From positions 10,108-74,107 of the forward strand of contig CBFIBR010000005.1 of the NCBI GenBank assembly GCA_965660935.1: a DNA stretch of 64,000 bases, given 5' to 3'. The translations under genes and the position numbers were made by a program. Origin of the DNA: UBA1172 sp002457135 (GTDB lineage Bacteria; Pseudomonadota; Alphaproteobacteria; Puniceispirillales; UBA1172). This document shows positions 36,935 to 45,844 of this stretch, in pieces (position 1 is the stretch's first letter; each line of letters starts with the position of its first letter). The notes beneath the pieces were generated by a model. It searched no databases. It worked only from the letters and a program-made list of their open reading frames with translations, and was not told where the DNA came from.

Positions 36935-38254
36935 TCAGGGTAGTCTGGGTGACCAGGCCGGATCGGAGGCAAAGGTGGGCGTGATCATACGGCGTTCATT
37001 AAACCCGGTGATATCAATCCGGTATAGATAAGACTCCCCGCCACTGCCGTCACTCTCGGTCGGGTTTTGCTTGAAATACATCAGCACCCGGCCATTGGGC
37101 GCCCAGGTCGGGGCTTCCACCAGAAACCCCCTGGACAGCAGGCGTTCACCCGTGCCATCGACATTCATGACCCCGATGTAAAACTCGCCCCGATACATTT
37201 TCGTGAACGCGATCATATCACCGCGCGGCGACCAGACCGGGGTTGCGTAACGCCCCTCACCAAAGGAAATCCGCTTCACCCCGCGGCCATCAGCCTTCAT
37301 CACATAGAGCTGCTGGGTGCCGCTCCGGTCAGAGTTGAAAACGATCCGGCTGCCATCGGGGGAATAGGATGGTGACGTGTCAATCGACGGGCTTTTCGTC
37401 AGCTGGGTCACACTTTGTGTCGACAGGTCCATCTCAAAAATATCGGTCAGGCCGGATTTTGCCAGCGACATGATCAGCTTCTTGCCATCAAAGGAAAAGC
37501 GCGGGGCAAAGGTCATGCCCGGGAACGTACCCAGCAATTCGGACTGGCCGCTGCTGACATTCATCAGGTAGACGTTCGGGTTGTCATTGAAGTAATCGAG
37601 ATAGGCGATTTCCTGGACCATCGGTGAAAACCGGGGGGTCAGCACCAGCGATGACCCATCGGTCAGGTAGGAATGGTTATGACCATCCTGATCCATGATG
37701 GCGAGCCGCTTGACGCGCCGGTTGGCAGGGCCACTTTCCTCAACATAAACAATGCGTGTATCGAAATAGCCTTCATCCCCGGTCCAGCTTTCGAACACCA
37801 GATCAGCGATCTGATGCGAAATCCGGCGCAGCCCCAGTTCAGAGACTTCACCTTCACCGGCGACAATCTCCCGCTCGGTCACAACATCCCAGAGAATGAA
37901 CACAACCTCGATCATCCCGTTGGTGTCACGGGTGGCGGAACCGACCAGCAATGCCTTGACCCCGAGCGGGGCCCATTCAGCGAAATCAGGGCGAATGGAA
38001 GGGTCAGCCGGTGGCGGTATCAGGGCTGCGGAAACTTCAGGCGAAAACATGCCTGATCCGGCCAGATCGTTTGAGATAATCTCGGCAATCAGCAACCCGT
38101 CCGTGCTGGGCAAACCATCAATACCGGTAAAATTGGCGATCGCAATGGGGGTCGGCTCAATCGTTCCCTCGGTGATGGTGATCCGTTTCTGCGCCAGGGC
38201 AAAACCGGGTACCAGCAGCAGGGCAACGGTAACGGCAGCGAGGATTTTCTTCAT
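36935..38254 (-). CDS. tolB: Tol-Pal beta-propeller protein TolB
   Basis: TolB is a periplasmic protein that binds Pal. A signal peptide (MKKILAAVTVALLLVPGFALA) is followed by an N-terminal anticodon-binding-like domain. A six-bladed propeller with repeated blades such as FSPMVQEIAYLDY, SYSPDGSRIVFNSDRSGTQQLYVM and WSPRGDMIAFTK completes it. The length (439) is typical. ATG 38266, four codons upstream, is an alternative; neither has a clear ribosome site. It lies 71 nt after tolA. Confidence 0.93.
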   Translation of the reverse strand: MKKILAAVTVALLLVPGFALAQKRITITEGTIEPTPIAIANFTGIDGLPSTDGLLIAEIISNDLAGSGMFSPEVSAALIPPPADPSIRPDFAEWAPLGVKALLVGSATRDTNGMIEVVFILWDVVTEREIVAGEGEVSELGLRRISHQIADLVFESWTGDEGYFDTRIVYVEESGPANRRVKRLAIMDQDGHNHSYLTDGSSLVLTPRFSPMVQEIAYLDYFNDNPNVYLMNVSSGQSELLGTFPGMTFAPRFSFDGKKLIMSLAKSGLTDIFEMDLSTQSVTQLTKSPSIDTSPSYSPDGSRIVFNSDRSGTQQLYVMKADGRGVKRISFGEGRYATPVWSPRGDMIAFTKMYRGEFYIGVMNVDGTGERLLSRGFLVEAPTWAPNGRVLMYFKQNPTESDGSGGESYLYRIDITGFNERRMITPTFASDPAWSPRLP

Positions 38255-38325
38255 GGCAGCAAACATCAGGCAGGCTCACAGGGTGATTTAAGTTCTATCG
38301 GCTGGATACTCTTGGCAACGGGGTA

Positions 38326-39303
38326 CTATCGGCGGGTAATGAAATTGGGGTTGAATTCGAATTCCAGTTCTTTCCAGGCATCATGGTTGTCGAGCGGGAG
38401 CGGAAGCGGGCTACAGTCAATAATGGCCCGGCTGGCCGCGTTGGCCGCAGCCTGAAAGGTCGCATCGCGGTTAAAGCGATTTCTGTCCTTGATCTCAACA
38501 TTCATGACCTCCGCCCGATTATTAAGACGGACAATTATGTCAACAATAAGAGAATCCGCACCCGCCGCACCGGGGGGAGGGTTCCAGCACACGGCAATGT
38601 GGTTGCGCAACCGGTCAATGATCGAAACACCCAGCGGCAGGCTGGTCCGGGCCTGGGTATTGAGCGCCTGGCCAACCAGCTGATCCAGTTTGTTCTTGGC
38701 CTTGTCCTTCTTGGCCTGATCGGCTTTCTTCTGCTGTTTTTCGGCGAGCAGGTTATCCAGCTTATCGCGTGCCTTTTTCTTTTTGTCTTCTTCGGCCTTT
38801 TCGCGGCGCCGCTGTTCCTGTTTGCGCTTGGTCAGATCCTGCAATTTGCTGGTCAGGGCGGCCTGGTCCTGCTGGCGTTTCTTGAAAACAGGCGACTTGG
38901 TGGCCGGGCGTTTCGGCGGGGCCGAGACCTTTGTTTTCTTCACGGCGGGTTTTTTCGGCGGCTTCGGCGGGGCGGCCTCGGCTTTCGGCTCAGGCACCGG
39001 AACAGGCTCGGCGGCCGGTTCAGGGGCGGCGGCAGGCGGCGGCGGTGGTGGCGGAGGTGGCGGCGGCGGGGGCGGTGCCTCCTCAGGCGGGGGCGGCTTT
39101 GATGGTTTGGGCGGCGGCGGGGTGGCGTTGGCCTTGATCCCCTCATCAAGGTTGGTTTTCGGCGCGGTGGCGACGATATCGACCGTCAGCACCGGCTGGG
39201 TGAAGGCAAGGTCACGGCTGGCAAAGGGCAGACCAAACCAGACCACCGCAACAACCAGAACATGCGCGGCAAGCGATTTGGCAATGGCAATACCACGCGG
39301 CAT
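38326..39303 (-). CDS. tolA: TolA energy-transducing protein
   Basis: TolA spans the periplasm and links the TolQR motor to TolB/Pal. It has one N-terminal transmembrane helix (LAAHVLVVAVVWFGLPF) and a proline-rich stretch with a run of 14 prolines. A Lys/Ala/Glu-rich helical stalk (DLTKRKQEQRRREKAEEDKK and similar) leads to a C-terminal TonB-like domain with IIDRLRNHIAVCWNPP. The 325-residue length is ordinary. I start at ATG 39303; the preceding in-frame TTG adds one residue. Confidence 0.92.
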   Translation of the reverse strand: MPRGIAIAKSLAAHVLVVAVVWFGLPFASRDLAFTQPVLTVDIVATAPKTNLDEGIKANATPPPPKPSKPPPPEEAPPPPPPPPPPPPPPAAAPEPAAEPVPVPEPKAEAAPPKPPKKPAVKKTKVSAPPKRPATKSPVFKKRQQDQAALTSKLQDLTKRKQEQRRREKAEEDKKKKARDKLDNLLAEKQQKKADQAKKDKAKNKLDQLVGQALNTQARTSLPLGVSIIDRLRNHIAVCWNPPPGAAGADSLIVDIIVRLNNRAEVMNVEIKDRNRFNRDATFQAAANAASRAIIDCSPLPLPLDNHDAWKELEFEFNPNFITRR

Positions 39304-39306
39304 CAA

Positions 39307-39738
39307 TTACTTCTCTTCCGGCAATTTGGTGATCAGCGCAACACGGTTGAACCCGGCCGACTGGACCTGCGCCATGATGGCGATGACCTCACCGTAAGGC
39401 ACTGATTTGTCACCGCGAACAAAGACACGCGTTTCCGGCTTGGATTTGGCAACCGCCTCCAGCCTCGGGATCAGCAATTGCGGTTCGATAATCCGGTTCT
39501 GCAAGGCGATTTCACCATCCTCTTTAATCGTGATGATGACAGGCGTGCTTTCATCAGTGATCTGTGAGGCCTTGGTCTTGGGCAGGTCAACAGGCACCCC
39601 GACGGTCAGGAGGGGGGCAGTCACCATAAAGACGATCAGCAGCACCAGCATGACATCAACGAACGGTGTCACGTTGATTTCGCTCATGGGCCGCCGTTTC
39701 CTGCGGCCGGATTTGGCGGCATTCAGGTTCACACCCAT
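39307..39738 (-). CDS. tolR: TolR, ExbD-family stator subunit
   Basis: TolR forms the proton-conducting motor with TolQ. The single transmembrane helix contains the essential aspartate in NVTPFVDVMLVLLIVFMVTAPLL. The periplasmic domain includes VPVDLPKTKA and VFVRGDKSVPYGEVIAIMAQVQSAGFN. The length (143) is typical. It lies 3 nt before tolA and 6 nt after tolQ. Confidence 0.95.
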   Translation of the reverse strand: MGVNLNAAKSGRRKRRPMSEINVTPFVDVMLVLLIVFMVTAPLLTVGVPVDLPKTKASQITDESTPVIITIKEDGEIALQNRIIEPQLLIPRLEAVAKSKPETRVFVRGDKSVPYGEVIAIMAQVQSAGFNRVALITKLPEEK

Positions 39739-39744
39739 TGGTTT

Positions 39745-40458
39745 CTACCTCTCGTCAAGCTGGCGGCTGAGAATAGTGCTGAATTCACTGGAAAACGTCT
39801 CAAGCCGGGAGGCCAGGCCATCAATCTGGCTGGAGAAGCGGTTATACGCCACCACCGCCGGGATCGCGGCGGCCAGACCAAGGGCGGTGGCAAACAGCGC
39901 CTCGGCAATACCGGGGGCAACAACCGCAAGCGAGGTGTTCTTGCTTTCGGCAATCGACTGAAAGGAATTCATGATCCCCCAGACCGTACCGAAAAGCCCG
40001 ACAAACGGGGCCACCGAACCCACCGAGGCCAGAAAGGTCATGCCCTTTTCGATCACCGCCAGTTCCTTTGAAATCGCCACCGACATGGTGCGGTCAAGCC
40101 GCTGGCTGATCGAATGCAAGCCGTTCTGATCCCCCCTCGTGCGGGAGGCTGAACGCCGCCATTCCCGCATCGCTGATGAAAATACCCTGGCCATGGTGCC
40201 ATCGGGATCACCGCCAAGCCGGTCATAAAGCTGATCCAGCGGACCGCCTGACCAGAAATCATCTTCGAATTCATCAGCGAGTTTGAATTCACGCCCGATT
40301 GAACGCAGTTTTTCGAAAATGATTGTCCATGACCAGATTGAGGCCAGCACCAAGAGGAGCATAACGAATTTGACAACCAGATCAGCTGAGAGAAAAAGCC
40401 CCCAGATGCTCAGATCATGGCTGGTGACGGTGAGGGAAGTATCAATGGGTTCCGACAT
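39745..40458 (-). CDS. tolQ: TolQ, ExbB/MotA-family proton-channel subunit
   Basis: TolQ is the membrane motor partner of TolR. It has three transmembrane helices: about residues 16-40, then FLASVGSVAPFVGLFGTVWGIMNSF, then EALFATALGLAAAIPAVVAYN. The GLFGTVWGI motif is characteristic. The length (237) is typical. A 35-nt gap separates it from ybgC, and the operon order ybgC-tolQRAB-pal is preserved. Confidence 0.95.
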   Translation of the reverse strand: MSEPIDTSLTVTSHDLSIWGLFLSADLVVKFVMLLLVLASIWSWTIIFEKLRSIGREFKLADEFEDDFWSGGPLDQLYDRLGGDPDGTMARVFSSAMREWRRSASRTRGDQNGLHSISQRLDRTMSVAISKELAVIEKGMTFLASVGSVAPFVGLFGTVWGIMNSFQSIAESKNTSLAVVAPGIAEALFATALGLAAAIPAVVAYNRFSSQIDGLASRLETFSSEFSTILSRQLDER

Positions 40459-40493
40459 GAAAGTCCTCGCTCAAAATAAGTTTTCTTGATCTA

Positions 40494-40967
40494 TCAGGAA
40501 ATTGTGGCAGTAATTCGGTCACGGATCAGTGCTGGAATACGCATGGGCCTGCCCGAAAGCGCCATTACCAGCACCTCAACGGTCAGTTCGGCCATGACGG
40601 TATCGGCCTGCCCTGACGGGTTCTGTTTCAGCACGATCTGGTCCAGTTCCATCACCGCCCCGCGCATGACCCTGAGCGAGGTCCGCACCATCAGCGCATC
40701 ACCAAGCCGGGCCGGGGCGCGGTAATCAATCCCGATCCGGCGAATGGCAAACACCATGCCGTCATCGCGCATCGCGTTCTGGTCAATCCCGGCCCGGCGG
40801 ATCATCGCGCTGCGCCCCCGTTCGGCAAAATTGATGAACCGGGGGTGAAAGACAATCCCGGCAAGGTCGGTGTCTTCATACTGCACCTTGAGCGGGTAGA
40901 TATGGCTGCTGTCCTCCAGCCAGCCATTCAGCAACGTGGCTACCTGCACCGCATCAGGACGCGTCAT
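40494..40967 (-). CDS. ybgC: YbgC-type acyl-CoA thioesterase
   Basis: YbgC is a hot-dog-fold thioesterase that accompanies the Tol-Pal operon. YEDTDLAGIVFHPRFINFAERGRS contains the catalytic-type aspartate and the family signature. IDYRAPARLGDALMVRTSL follows. GGAG lies about 7 nt before ATG 40967, so I prefer it over the frame start at 40979. The gene overlaps the end of ruvB by 14 nt. Confidence 0.9.
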   Translation of the reverse strand: MTRPDAVQVATLLNGWLEDSSHIYPLKVQYEDTDLAGIVFHPRFINFAERGRSAMIRRAGIDQNAMRDDGMVFAIRRIGIDYRAPARLGDALMVRTSLRVMRGAVMELDQIVLKQNPSGQADTVMAELTVEVLVMALSGRPMRIPALIRDRITATIS

Positions 40968-42066
40968 TACTGTCTCCATCAGGCCCGTTTACATCAGGGT
41001 TGGCTCCATCCCCTTCAGACCCTGCATTGAAAAGATCAAACTGGGCGCCTTTCGGCGGTTCCATGCCGATATAGGCCCAGCCCGAACGCGACAGGCAACG
41101 CCCCCTCGGGGTCCGCATCAGGTGGCCTGTCTGCATCAGGTAGGGTTCGATGACTTCCTCAAGCACGTCACGCTGTTCCGCCAGCACCGCCGCCAGGGTT
41201 TCAACCCCGACCGGCCCGCCGCCGTAATTTTCAGCAAGGCAGCCCAGATAACGCCGATCCATGGCATCCATGCCCGAACGGTCCACCCCCAGTTGTTTCA
41301 GCGCGGCATCGGCGGCGGCGGCATCAACCACATCATTGCCGGCAACGGCGGTGATATCACGGACCCGCCGCAACAACCGCCCCGCCACCCTGGGCGTGCC
41401 GCGTGAACGGCTGGCGATTTCTTCGGCCCCGTCTTCAAGCAGGGGCATGCCGAGCTTGCCCGCCAGCCTGAGCATGATTGATTTCAGCTCTGCCGGGGAA
41501 TAAAACTCCATCCGCATCTGGATCCCGAAACGATCCCTCAACGGCGTGGTCAACAGCCCTGACCGTGTTGTTGCGCCAACCAGCGTGAACGGCGGCAGAT
41601 CAATCCGCACCGAACGTGCTGATGGCCCCTCACCAATGATCAGGTCCAGCTGGAAATCCTCCATGGCCGGGTAAAGCACCTCTTCCACCGCCGGGCTAAG
41701 CCGGTGAATTTCATCAATGAACAGTACATCGCGGGGTTGCAGGTTGGTCAGGAGAGCCGCCAGATCACCGGCGCGGGCAATCACCGGCCCCGAGGTGGCC
41801 CTGAACCCGGTGCCGAGTTCCTGTGAAATGATCCTGGCCAGCGTTGTCTTGCCCAGCCCGGGCGGGCCATGCAGGAGACTGTGATCCATCGCCTCAGCCC
41901 GGTCCCGGGCAGCGTGGATAAAGGTTTTCAGGTTCTGCAACCCCTGCCCCTGACCGACAAAGTCATCCAGCGAAATCGGCCGCAGACTGTCATCAGGACC
42001 GGCTGGGGTACCGGCTTGGGTACCGGCTTGGGATTCAGGGCTGACCAGCCTGTCATCACTGCTCAT
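40954..42066 (-). CDS. ruvB: Holliday junction helicase RuvB
   Basis: RuvB is the AAA+ motor that drives Holliday junction branch migration. Walker A LLHGPPGLGKTTLA, Walker B LFIDEIHRLSP, sensor GATTRSGLLTTPLRDRFG and the C-terminal winged-helix segment (MQTGHLMRTPRGRCLSRSG) are visible. The N-terminus has AGTQ/AGTP repeats before the conserved LRPISLDDFVGQ. The C-terminus has an acidic tail. It overlaps ruvA by 4 nt. Confidence 0.96.
   Translation of the reverse strand: MSSDDRLVSPESQAGTQAGTPAGPDDSLRPISLDDFVGQGQGLQNLKTFIHAARDRAEAMDHSLLHGPPGLGKTTLARIISQELGTGFRATSGPVIARAGDLAALLTNLQPRDVLFIDEIHRLSPAVEEVLYPAMEDFQLDLIIGEGPSARSVRIDLPPFTLVGATTRSGLLTTPLRDRFGIQMRMEFYSPAELKSIMLRLAGKLGMPLLEDGAEEIASRSRGTPRVAGRLLRRVRDITAVAGNDVVDAAAADAALKQLGVDRSGMDAMDRRYLGCLAENYGGGPVGVETLAAVLAEQRDVLEEVIEPYLMQTGHLMRTPRGRCLSRSGWAYIGMEPPKGAQFDLFNAGSEGDGANPDVNGPDGDSNDAS
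42002..42025. repeat. Two 12-bp tandem units at the ruvB N-terminus
   Basis: GCTGGGGTACCG and GCTTGGGTACCG run head to tail, with a diverged third unit (GCTTGGGATTCA) after them. They stay in frame and encode the AGTQ-AGTP repeats that lie before the conserved RuvB domain. Confidence 0.65.
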
Positions 42067-42683
42067 CGGCCAAGCTCCTTTAGGGCCAGGGGCAACACGG
42101 TCTCCAGGCTCGGGTTATCCATCCCGCGCATGACCAGCGTCACGGCGGCATGCGCTTCCGACCGGCCATAGCCGAGATTGACCAAGGCCGAAACCGCATC
42201 ACCAAGGACTGAGAGCTGGGGGGCTGAGAACTGGGCTGTCTCTTCCAGCTGGCTGAGGCTTGCCGAAGGCCCGAGCTGAAAGCCGCTGACCTTCTCCGCC
42301 AGTTCATTGACGATACGCTGGGCCAGTTTCGGGCCAACCCCGTCAGCCCGGGTGATCATGGCCTTGTCAGCGGCTGAAATCGCCAGCACCAGATCATCAG
42401 GCGACAGCGCCGACAGGATCGCCAGTGCCGCCTTGACCCCGACCCCCTGCACGGTCTGGAGCAAGTGATAGGCATCCTTGACCCCGGCATCGGCAAACCC
42501 GGTCAGGATAATGCGGTCATCACGGATCTGGGTGTCGATCAGCACCGTCACCTCGGCCCCCTTGCCGCCCATCCGCGCCAGGCACCGGCTGGAGGCCTGA
42601 AAGTAATACCCGACCCCGCCAACCTGAATAATGGCATCGGATTGACCCAGGGAAACAAGCGTGCCGGTGAGCATGGCGATCAT
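42063..42683 (-). CDS. ruvA: Holliday junction protein RuvA
   Basis: RuvA binds four-way junctions and loads RuvB. MIAMLTGTLVS begins the OB-fold domain. Helix-hairpin-helix motifs include LLQTVQGVGVKAALAIL and ITRADGVGPKLAQRIVNEL. The C-terminal three-helix domain that contacts RuvB is VSALVNLGYGRSEAHAAV. The length (206) is typical. Both ends overlap neighbours by 4 nt (ATGA). Confidence 0.96.
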   Translation of the reverse strand: MIAMLTGTLVSLGQSDAIIQVGGVGYYFQASSRCLARMGGKGAEVTVLIDTQIRDDRIILTGFADAGVKDAYHLLQTVQGVGVKAALAILSALSPDDLVLAISAADKAMITRADGVGPKLAQRIVNELAEKVSGFQLGPSASLSQLEETAQFSAPQLSVLGDAVSALVNLGYGRSEAHAAVTLVMRGMDNPSLETVLPLALKELGR

Positions 42684-43258
42684 CGGGTCTGTTCCTTTTC
42701 AAGAGCGCGGGCAATGGCGGCCTGAAGACCTGAAGCCCCGCCAGTTTCAGCAGAATTGCCCCCATTTTCAGCCGCACCGCCGGCGGAAACAGAAAGGCTG
42801 TCCTGGTTGGTGGCGGCAATGGCAATCGCCAGCGCATCGGCGGAATCGGTGTTGGTGGGCTCAATACCGAGCAGCCTCCGGACCATCGCCGTGACCTGAT
42901 CTTTCTGGGCGCGGCCGGAACCGGTGACATTCTGTTTGACCCGGCGGGCTGAAATTTCCTCAACATGGAGGCCGTGGTCATGGAGCGCAATCATCGCCGC
43001 CCCCCTCGCCATCCCGAGCTTGAGGGCAGAGGCAGCGTTGCGGGAGACAAAAATCTCCTCAATCGCGGCGGTATCAGGGTCATGGAGGGCAAGGGTTTTG
43101 GCCAGCTCTGCCCTGATATGGCCAAGGCGGCTGGCATCACTGGCTGACGGGTCGGGGCGGATCACGCCATCAGCCACCCAGACAAGCCTGTTGCCCTCAA
43201 GCGCAATAATCCCCCAGCCAGTGTTGCGCAAGCCTGGATCAATACCGCAAATTCGCAC
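42680..43258 (-). CDS. ruvC: Holliday junction resolvase RuvC
   Basis: RuvC cuts Holliday junctions. The RNase H-like fold has its first catalytic aspartate in CGIDPGLRNTGWG and the glutamate in AAIEEIFVSRN. DALAIAIA near the end carries the last aspartates. The start is GTG at 43258; the nearby ATG is out of frame. The C-terminus has a Gly/Ala/Ser-rich tail of about 40 residues (residues about 150-192), longer than the usual core. Confidence 0.95.
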   Translation of the reverse strand: MRICGIDPGLRNTGWGIIALEGNRLVWVADGVIRPDPSASDASRLGHIRAELAKTLALHDPDTAAIEEIFVSRNAASALKLGMARGAAMIALHDHGLHVEEISARRVKQNVTGSGRAQKDQVTAMVRRLLGIEPTNTDSADALAIAIAATNQDSLSVSAGGAAENGGNSAETGGASGLQAAIARALEKEQTR

Positions 43259-43305
43259 CCATTTTCCCCCTTCAGGGTTGGCTTCATGCTGTTGAGGCGG
43301 CGGCT

Positions 43306-44049
43306 TTATCCGGCCAGCTGCGCCATGATCTCATCGGGAATATCAAAATTGGAGGCCACGCTCTGAACATCATCGAGATCATCAAGAGCATCCAGCAGTT
43401 TGAGCAATGTCTGGGCCTGATCCTCATTCACCGGGGTGGTGTTCTGGGGCTTCCAGGCGAGGCCAGCCTCCTCAGGCGTGCCGAAATCACCTTCGAGGGC
43501 CTCACGAACAGCGTTGAAATCATCAGGGGCGGTGGTGATCTCATGGCCGTTTTCGTCACTCTCGACATTATCGGCACCGGCTTCCAGTGCAGCCTCAAAA
43601 ACCGTGTCAGCATCACCGGCCGAGGCGGGGTAGAGTATCTGGCCAACACGATCAAACATGAAATTGACGCTGCCGGTTTCGCCCAGATTACCGCCAAATT
43701 TGTTAAAGGTAGCGCGGACTTCGGATGCTGTCCGGTTGCGATTGTCGGTGAGCGCTTCGACGATCAGGGCAACACCGCCGGGGCCATACCCCTCATACCG
43801 CATTTCATCATAGCTATCGCCATCACCGCCTTCGGCTTTCTTCAGGACACGGTCGATATTGTCCTTGGGCATGTTGGCACCGCGGGCAGCCGCCAGCGCG
43901 GTTCGCAGCCTCGGGTTGGCGTCAGGGTCAGTCCCGCCCCGTGCCGCCACCGCCAGTTCCTTGATCAGGCGCGTGAAAACCTTGGCCCTTTTCTTGTCCT
44001 GAGCCCCTTTGCGATGCATGATATTCTTGAATTTGGAATGACCTGCCAT
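43306..44049 (-). CDS. yebC: YebC/PmpR family translation or transcription factor
   Basis: This 247-residue protein opens with MAGHSKFKNIMHRKGAQDKKRAK and has GYGPGGVALIVEALTDNRNRT, both signatures of the family. YebC proteins are reported as transcription regulators and, more recently, as ribosome-associated factors easing stalls. The gene is the usual upstream neighbour of ruvC. A 47-nt gap separates it from ruvC. Confidence 0.94.
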   Translation of the reverse strand: MAGHSKFKNIMHRKGAQDKKRAKVFTRLIKELAVAARGGTDPDANPRLRTALAAARGANMPKDNIDRVLKKAEGGDGDSYDEMRYEGYGPGGVALIVEALTDNRNRTASEVRATFNKFGGNLGETGSVNFMFDRVGQILYPASAGDADTVFEAALEAGADNVESDENGHEITTAPDDFNAVREALEGDFGTPEEAGLAWKPQNTTPVNEDQAQTLLKLLDALDDLDDVQSVASNFDIPDEIMAQLAG

Positions 44050-44123
44050 GATGCGTTCCAGCCTGCTTCTTAATCATTACCATATTTAGCAGAAAATCAG
44101 CCTCAATAACAACTGATTGTGTT

Positions 44124-44930
44124 TCAGGACGCGGTTTCTTCGAGCAAGCCACCCTTGCGGAATGGCGTTATGGATCGGGCCAGACCGGTTTGATCATCGG
44201 TTTCGATGAAAACCCCCGCCATGGTGACCTCACCCCTGGCGACTTCAAGCCTGCCGCCGCCCTGGCCTGTGAACCGGCCCAGTGCCGCCTCAGGGTCCAT
44301 GCCGATCACCGAATGATAGCACCCGCACATCCCGGCATCGGTCTGGAACGCTGTCCCGCCCGGCATGATACGGTGATCAGCGGTGGGGACATGGGTATGG
44401 GTTCCGACCACAAGCGAGGCCTGACCATCGGCGGCAAGGCCAATGGCGGTTTTTTCGGATGTTGCCTCACCATGAACGTCGATGACAAAGGCATCAGCGT
44501 CACGCACCAGCCGCGTTTCATTCAGGATTTCAGCCAGTGCCGGGAAGACAGGCGGGTTTTCCGCCATGAAAAGATTGGTCATGATATTGGCCACCGCGAG
44601 GCGCTTGCCATCATCATTGGTGACGATAACAACGCCTTTCCCCGGGGTGTTTTCGACCATGTTATAGGGGCGCAGCAGACGGTTTTCACGGTCGATATAG
44701 GCAAAAATCTCCCGCTTGTCCCAGACATGATTGCCAGTGGTCAGCACATCGGCACCGGCACCGAGAAATTCATCAGCAATATCAGGCGTGACCCCGAACC
44801 CGCCCGCCGAGTTTTCAACATTGACGATGATGAAATCAAGCTGCATCCCATCCCGCAGCCCGGCAAGGTTAGAAAGCACCGCCTGACGCGCCCAGCGCCC
44901 CACAACATCACCCAGAAACAGAATTCGCAT
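44124..44930 (-). CDS. YmdB-type metallophosphoesterase
   Basis: This belongs to the TIGR00282/YmdB calcineurin-like family, dimetal phosphodiesterases active on 2',3'-cyclic nucleotides. The motifs are LFLGDVVGRWARQAV (Asp), VENSAGGFG, TTGNHVWDK (Asn/His), VDVHGEATSEK and VVGTHTHVPTADHRIMPGGTAFQTDAGMCGCY (His ligands). I start at ATG 44930, with GAGGT 5 nt upstream. The in-frame TTG one codon earlier is less likely. It follows the 5-formyl-THF cyclo-ligase by 25 nt, a common alphaproteobacterial pair. Confidence 0.9.
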   Translation of the reverse strand: MRILFLGDVVGRWARQAVLSNLAGLRDGMQLDFIIVNVENSAGGFGVTPDIADEFLGAGADVLTTGNHVWDKREIFAYIDRENRLLRPYNMVENTPGKGVVIVTNDDGKRLAVANIMTNLFMAENPPVFPALAEILNETRLVRDADAFVIDVHGEATSEKTAIGLAADGQASLVVGTHTHVPTADHRIMPGGTAFQTDAGMCGCYHSVIGMDPEAALGRFTGQGGGRLEVARGEVTMAGVFIETDDQTGLARSITPFRKGGLLEETAS

Positions 44931-44955
44931 CAATTACCTCACAAAAAGTCGCATC

Positions 44956-45624
44956 TCAGGTGGCGGGGTCAGGCAGGATCAGGCCCGATGGGGTCAGGCC
45001 CGATGGAGTTAGACCCGATGGAGTTAGAATAGCATCAAGGCTGGCATCATGGTCACCGACAGGCACAGCATCAACCTGTTGTTCGGCATAGGCAATCCCG
45101 ACCGCCCTGACCAGGGGTTTTTCAGGCCTGATCGCCGCCAGGGTCCGGTCATAGAAGCCGCCGCCATAACCAAGGCGATAGCCAAGCCGATCAAAGGCCA
45201 GCATCGGCACCAGCAGGACATCAGGCACGCATAGGGGGGCTGTGGATGGCGGCTCTGACGTGCCGTACAGCCCTTCGATCAGGGCATCGCCCTCCTGCCA
45301 GTGATGAAACACCAGCGGCTGGCCGGGTTGCGGTGTTGCCGGCAGCGCCGTTCGCATCCCCCTGGCAACGAGGGCCGCCATCAATGGCAGGGGCGTGAGT
45401 TCGGACCGGATCGGCCAATACCCCGCGATAATGGCATCAGCGGTTACAGGGAGGCGTTCGATGAGGGCCTGGGCATGCCCGGCCAGGGTTTCAGCAGCAT
45501 CGGGGCTGGCATCACGCGCAGCGGCGCGGATACGGCCCTGATCCTTGCGGAGAGCGGCCTTGGCAGCATCCAGCTCATCCTGACCGGAGGATGACTGCCG
45601 GGTTGTTGATGATTGTTCGGTCAT
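44956..45624 (-). CDS. 5-formyltetrahydrofolate cyclo-ligase
   Basis: The enzyme converts 5-formyl-THF to methenyl-THF using ATP. The signature LGYRLGYGGGFYDRTLA and GDHDASLDAILTPSG are present. The gene is known as fau or ygfA in other genomes. Its position just downstream of 6S RNA is the classic arrangement. Translation starts at MTEQSS, with AGGTGAG upstream; the longer frame back to 45720 would lie inside 6S RNA and is rejected. The C-terminus carries three LTPSG units, extending the conserved terminal ILTPSG motif. Confidence 0.9.
   Translation of the reverse strand: MTEQSSTTRQSSSGQDELDAAKAALRKDQGRIRAAARDASPDAAETLAGHAQALIERLPVTADAIIAGYWPIRSELTPLPLMAALVARGMRTALPATPQPGQPLVFHHWQEGDALIEGLYGTSEPPSTAPLCVPDVLLVPMLAFDRLGYRLGYGGGFYDRTLAAIRPEKPLVRAVGIAYAEQQVDAVPVGDHDASLDAILTPSGLTPSGLTPSGLILPDPAT
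44980..45024. repeat. Three 15-bp tandem units at the cyclo-ligase C-terminus
   Basis: CAGGCCCGATGGGGT, CAGGCCCGATGGAGT and TAGACCCGATGGAGT run head to tail in frame and encode the repeated LTPSG peptide at the very end of the protein. Confidence 0.8.
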
Positions 45625-45649
45625 GCTCACCTGCCAGAACGGACGGGGG

Positions 45650-45810
45650 AAAAACGTGCAGCCAGAATGCCGCTGGCGAAAGACTATCCTCTGCGGCCTG
45701 CTTAAGCAGGTGGGCATCACATAACCGGACCAGGGCCCGGTCAGCGGCGACTCCCTATAGGTGTCTTATGGCCCCAGGGATACGAATGCCTGGCGAGCAT
45801 CCCAGCTGCA
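45650..45810 (-). ncRNA. ssrS: 6S RNA (ssrS)
   Basis: 6S RNA binds RNA polymerase holoenzyme and acts as a promoter mimic in stationary phase. On the minus strand the 5' segment GCAGCTGGGATGCTCGCC (from about 45809) pairs imperfectly with GGCATTCTGGCTGC (ending near 45658) to form the closing stem. It resembles the CTGAGATGTTCGC 5' region of E. coli 6S. A central region with ACCGGGCCCTGGTCCGGT could form the open-bubble arms. TTTTT follows the 3' stem. It sits between zapA and the cyclo-ligase gene, the standard 6S locus. Ends are approximate. Confidence 0.85.
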
Positions 45811-45815
45811 ACCCT

Positions 45816-45844
45816 GACATAGGCTCATGCCCCGCCGGATGCAA
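45816..45844 (-). promoter_or_regulatory. Promoter of 6S RNA
   Basis: On the minus strand, TTGCAT (45844-45839), a 17-bp spacer and TATGTC (45821-45816) end 5 nt before the inferred 6S 5' end at 45810. The -35 box lies in the last codons of zapA. Confidence 0.55.

Noticed and set aside
38900..39150. Low-complexity TolA sequence as a novel repeat
   Set aside because: Proline- and lysine-rich stalks are normal for TolA.
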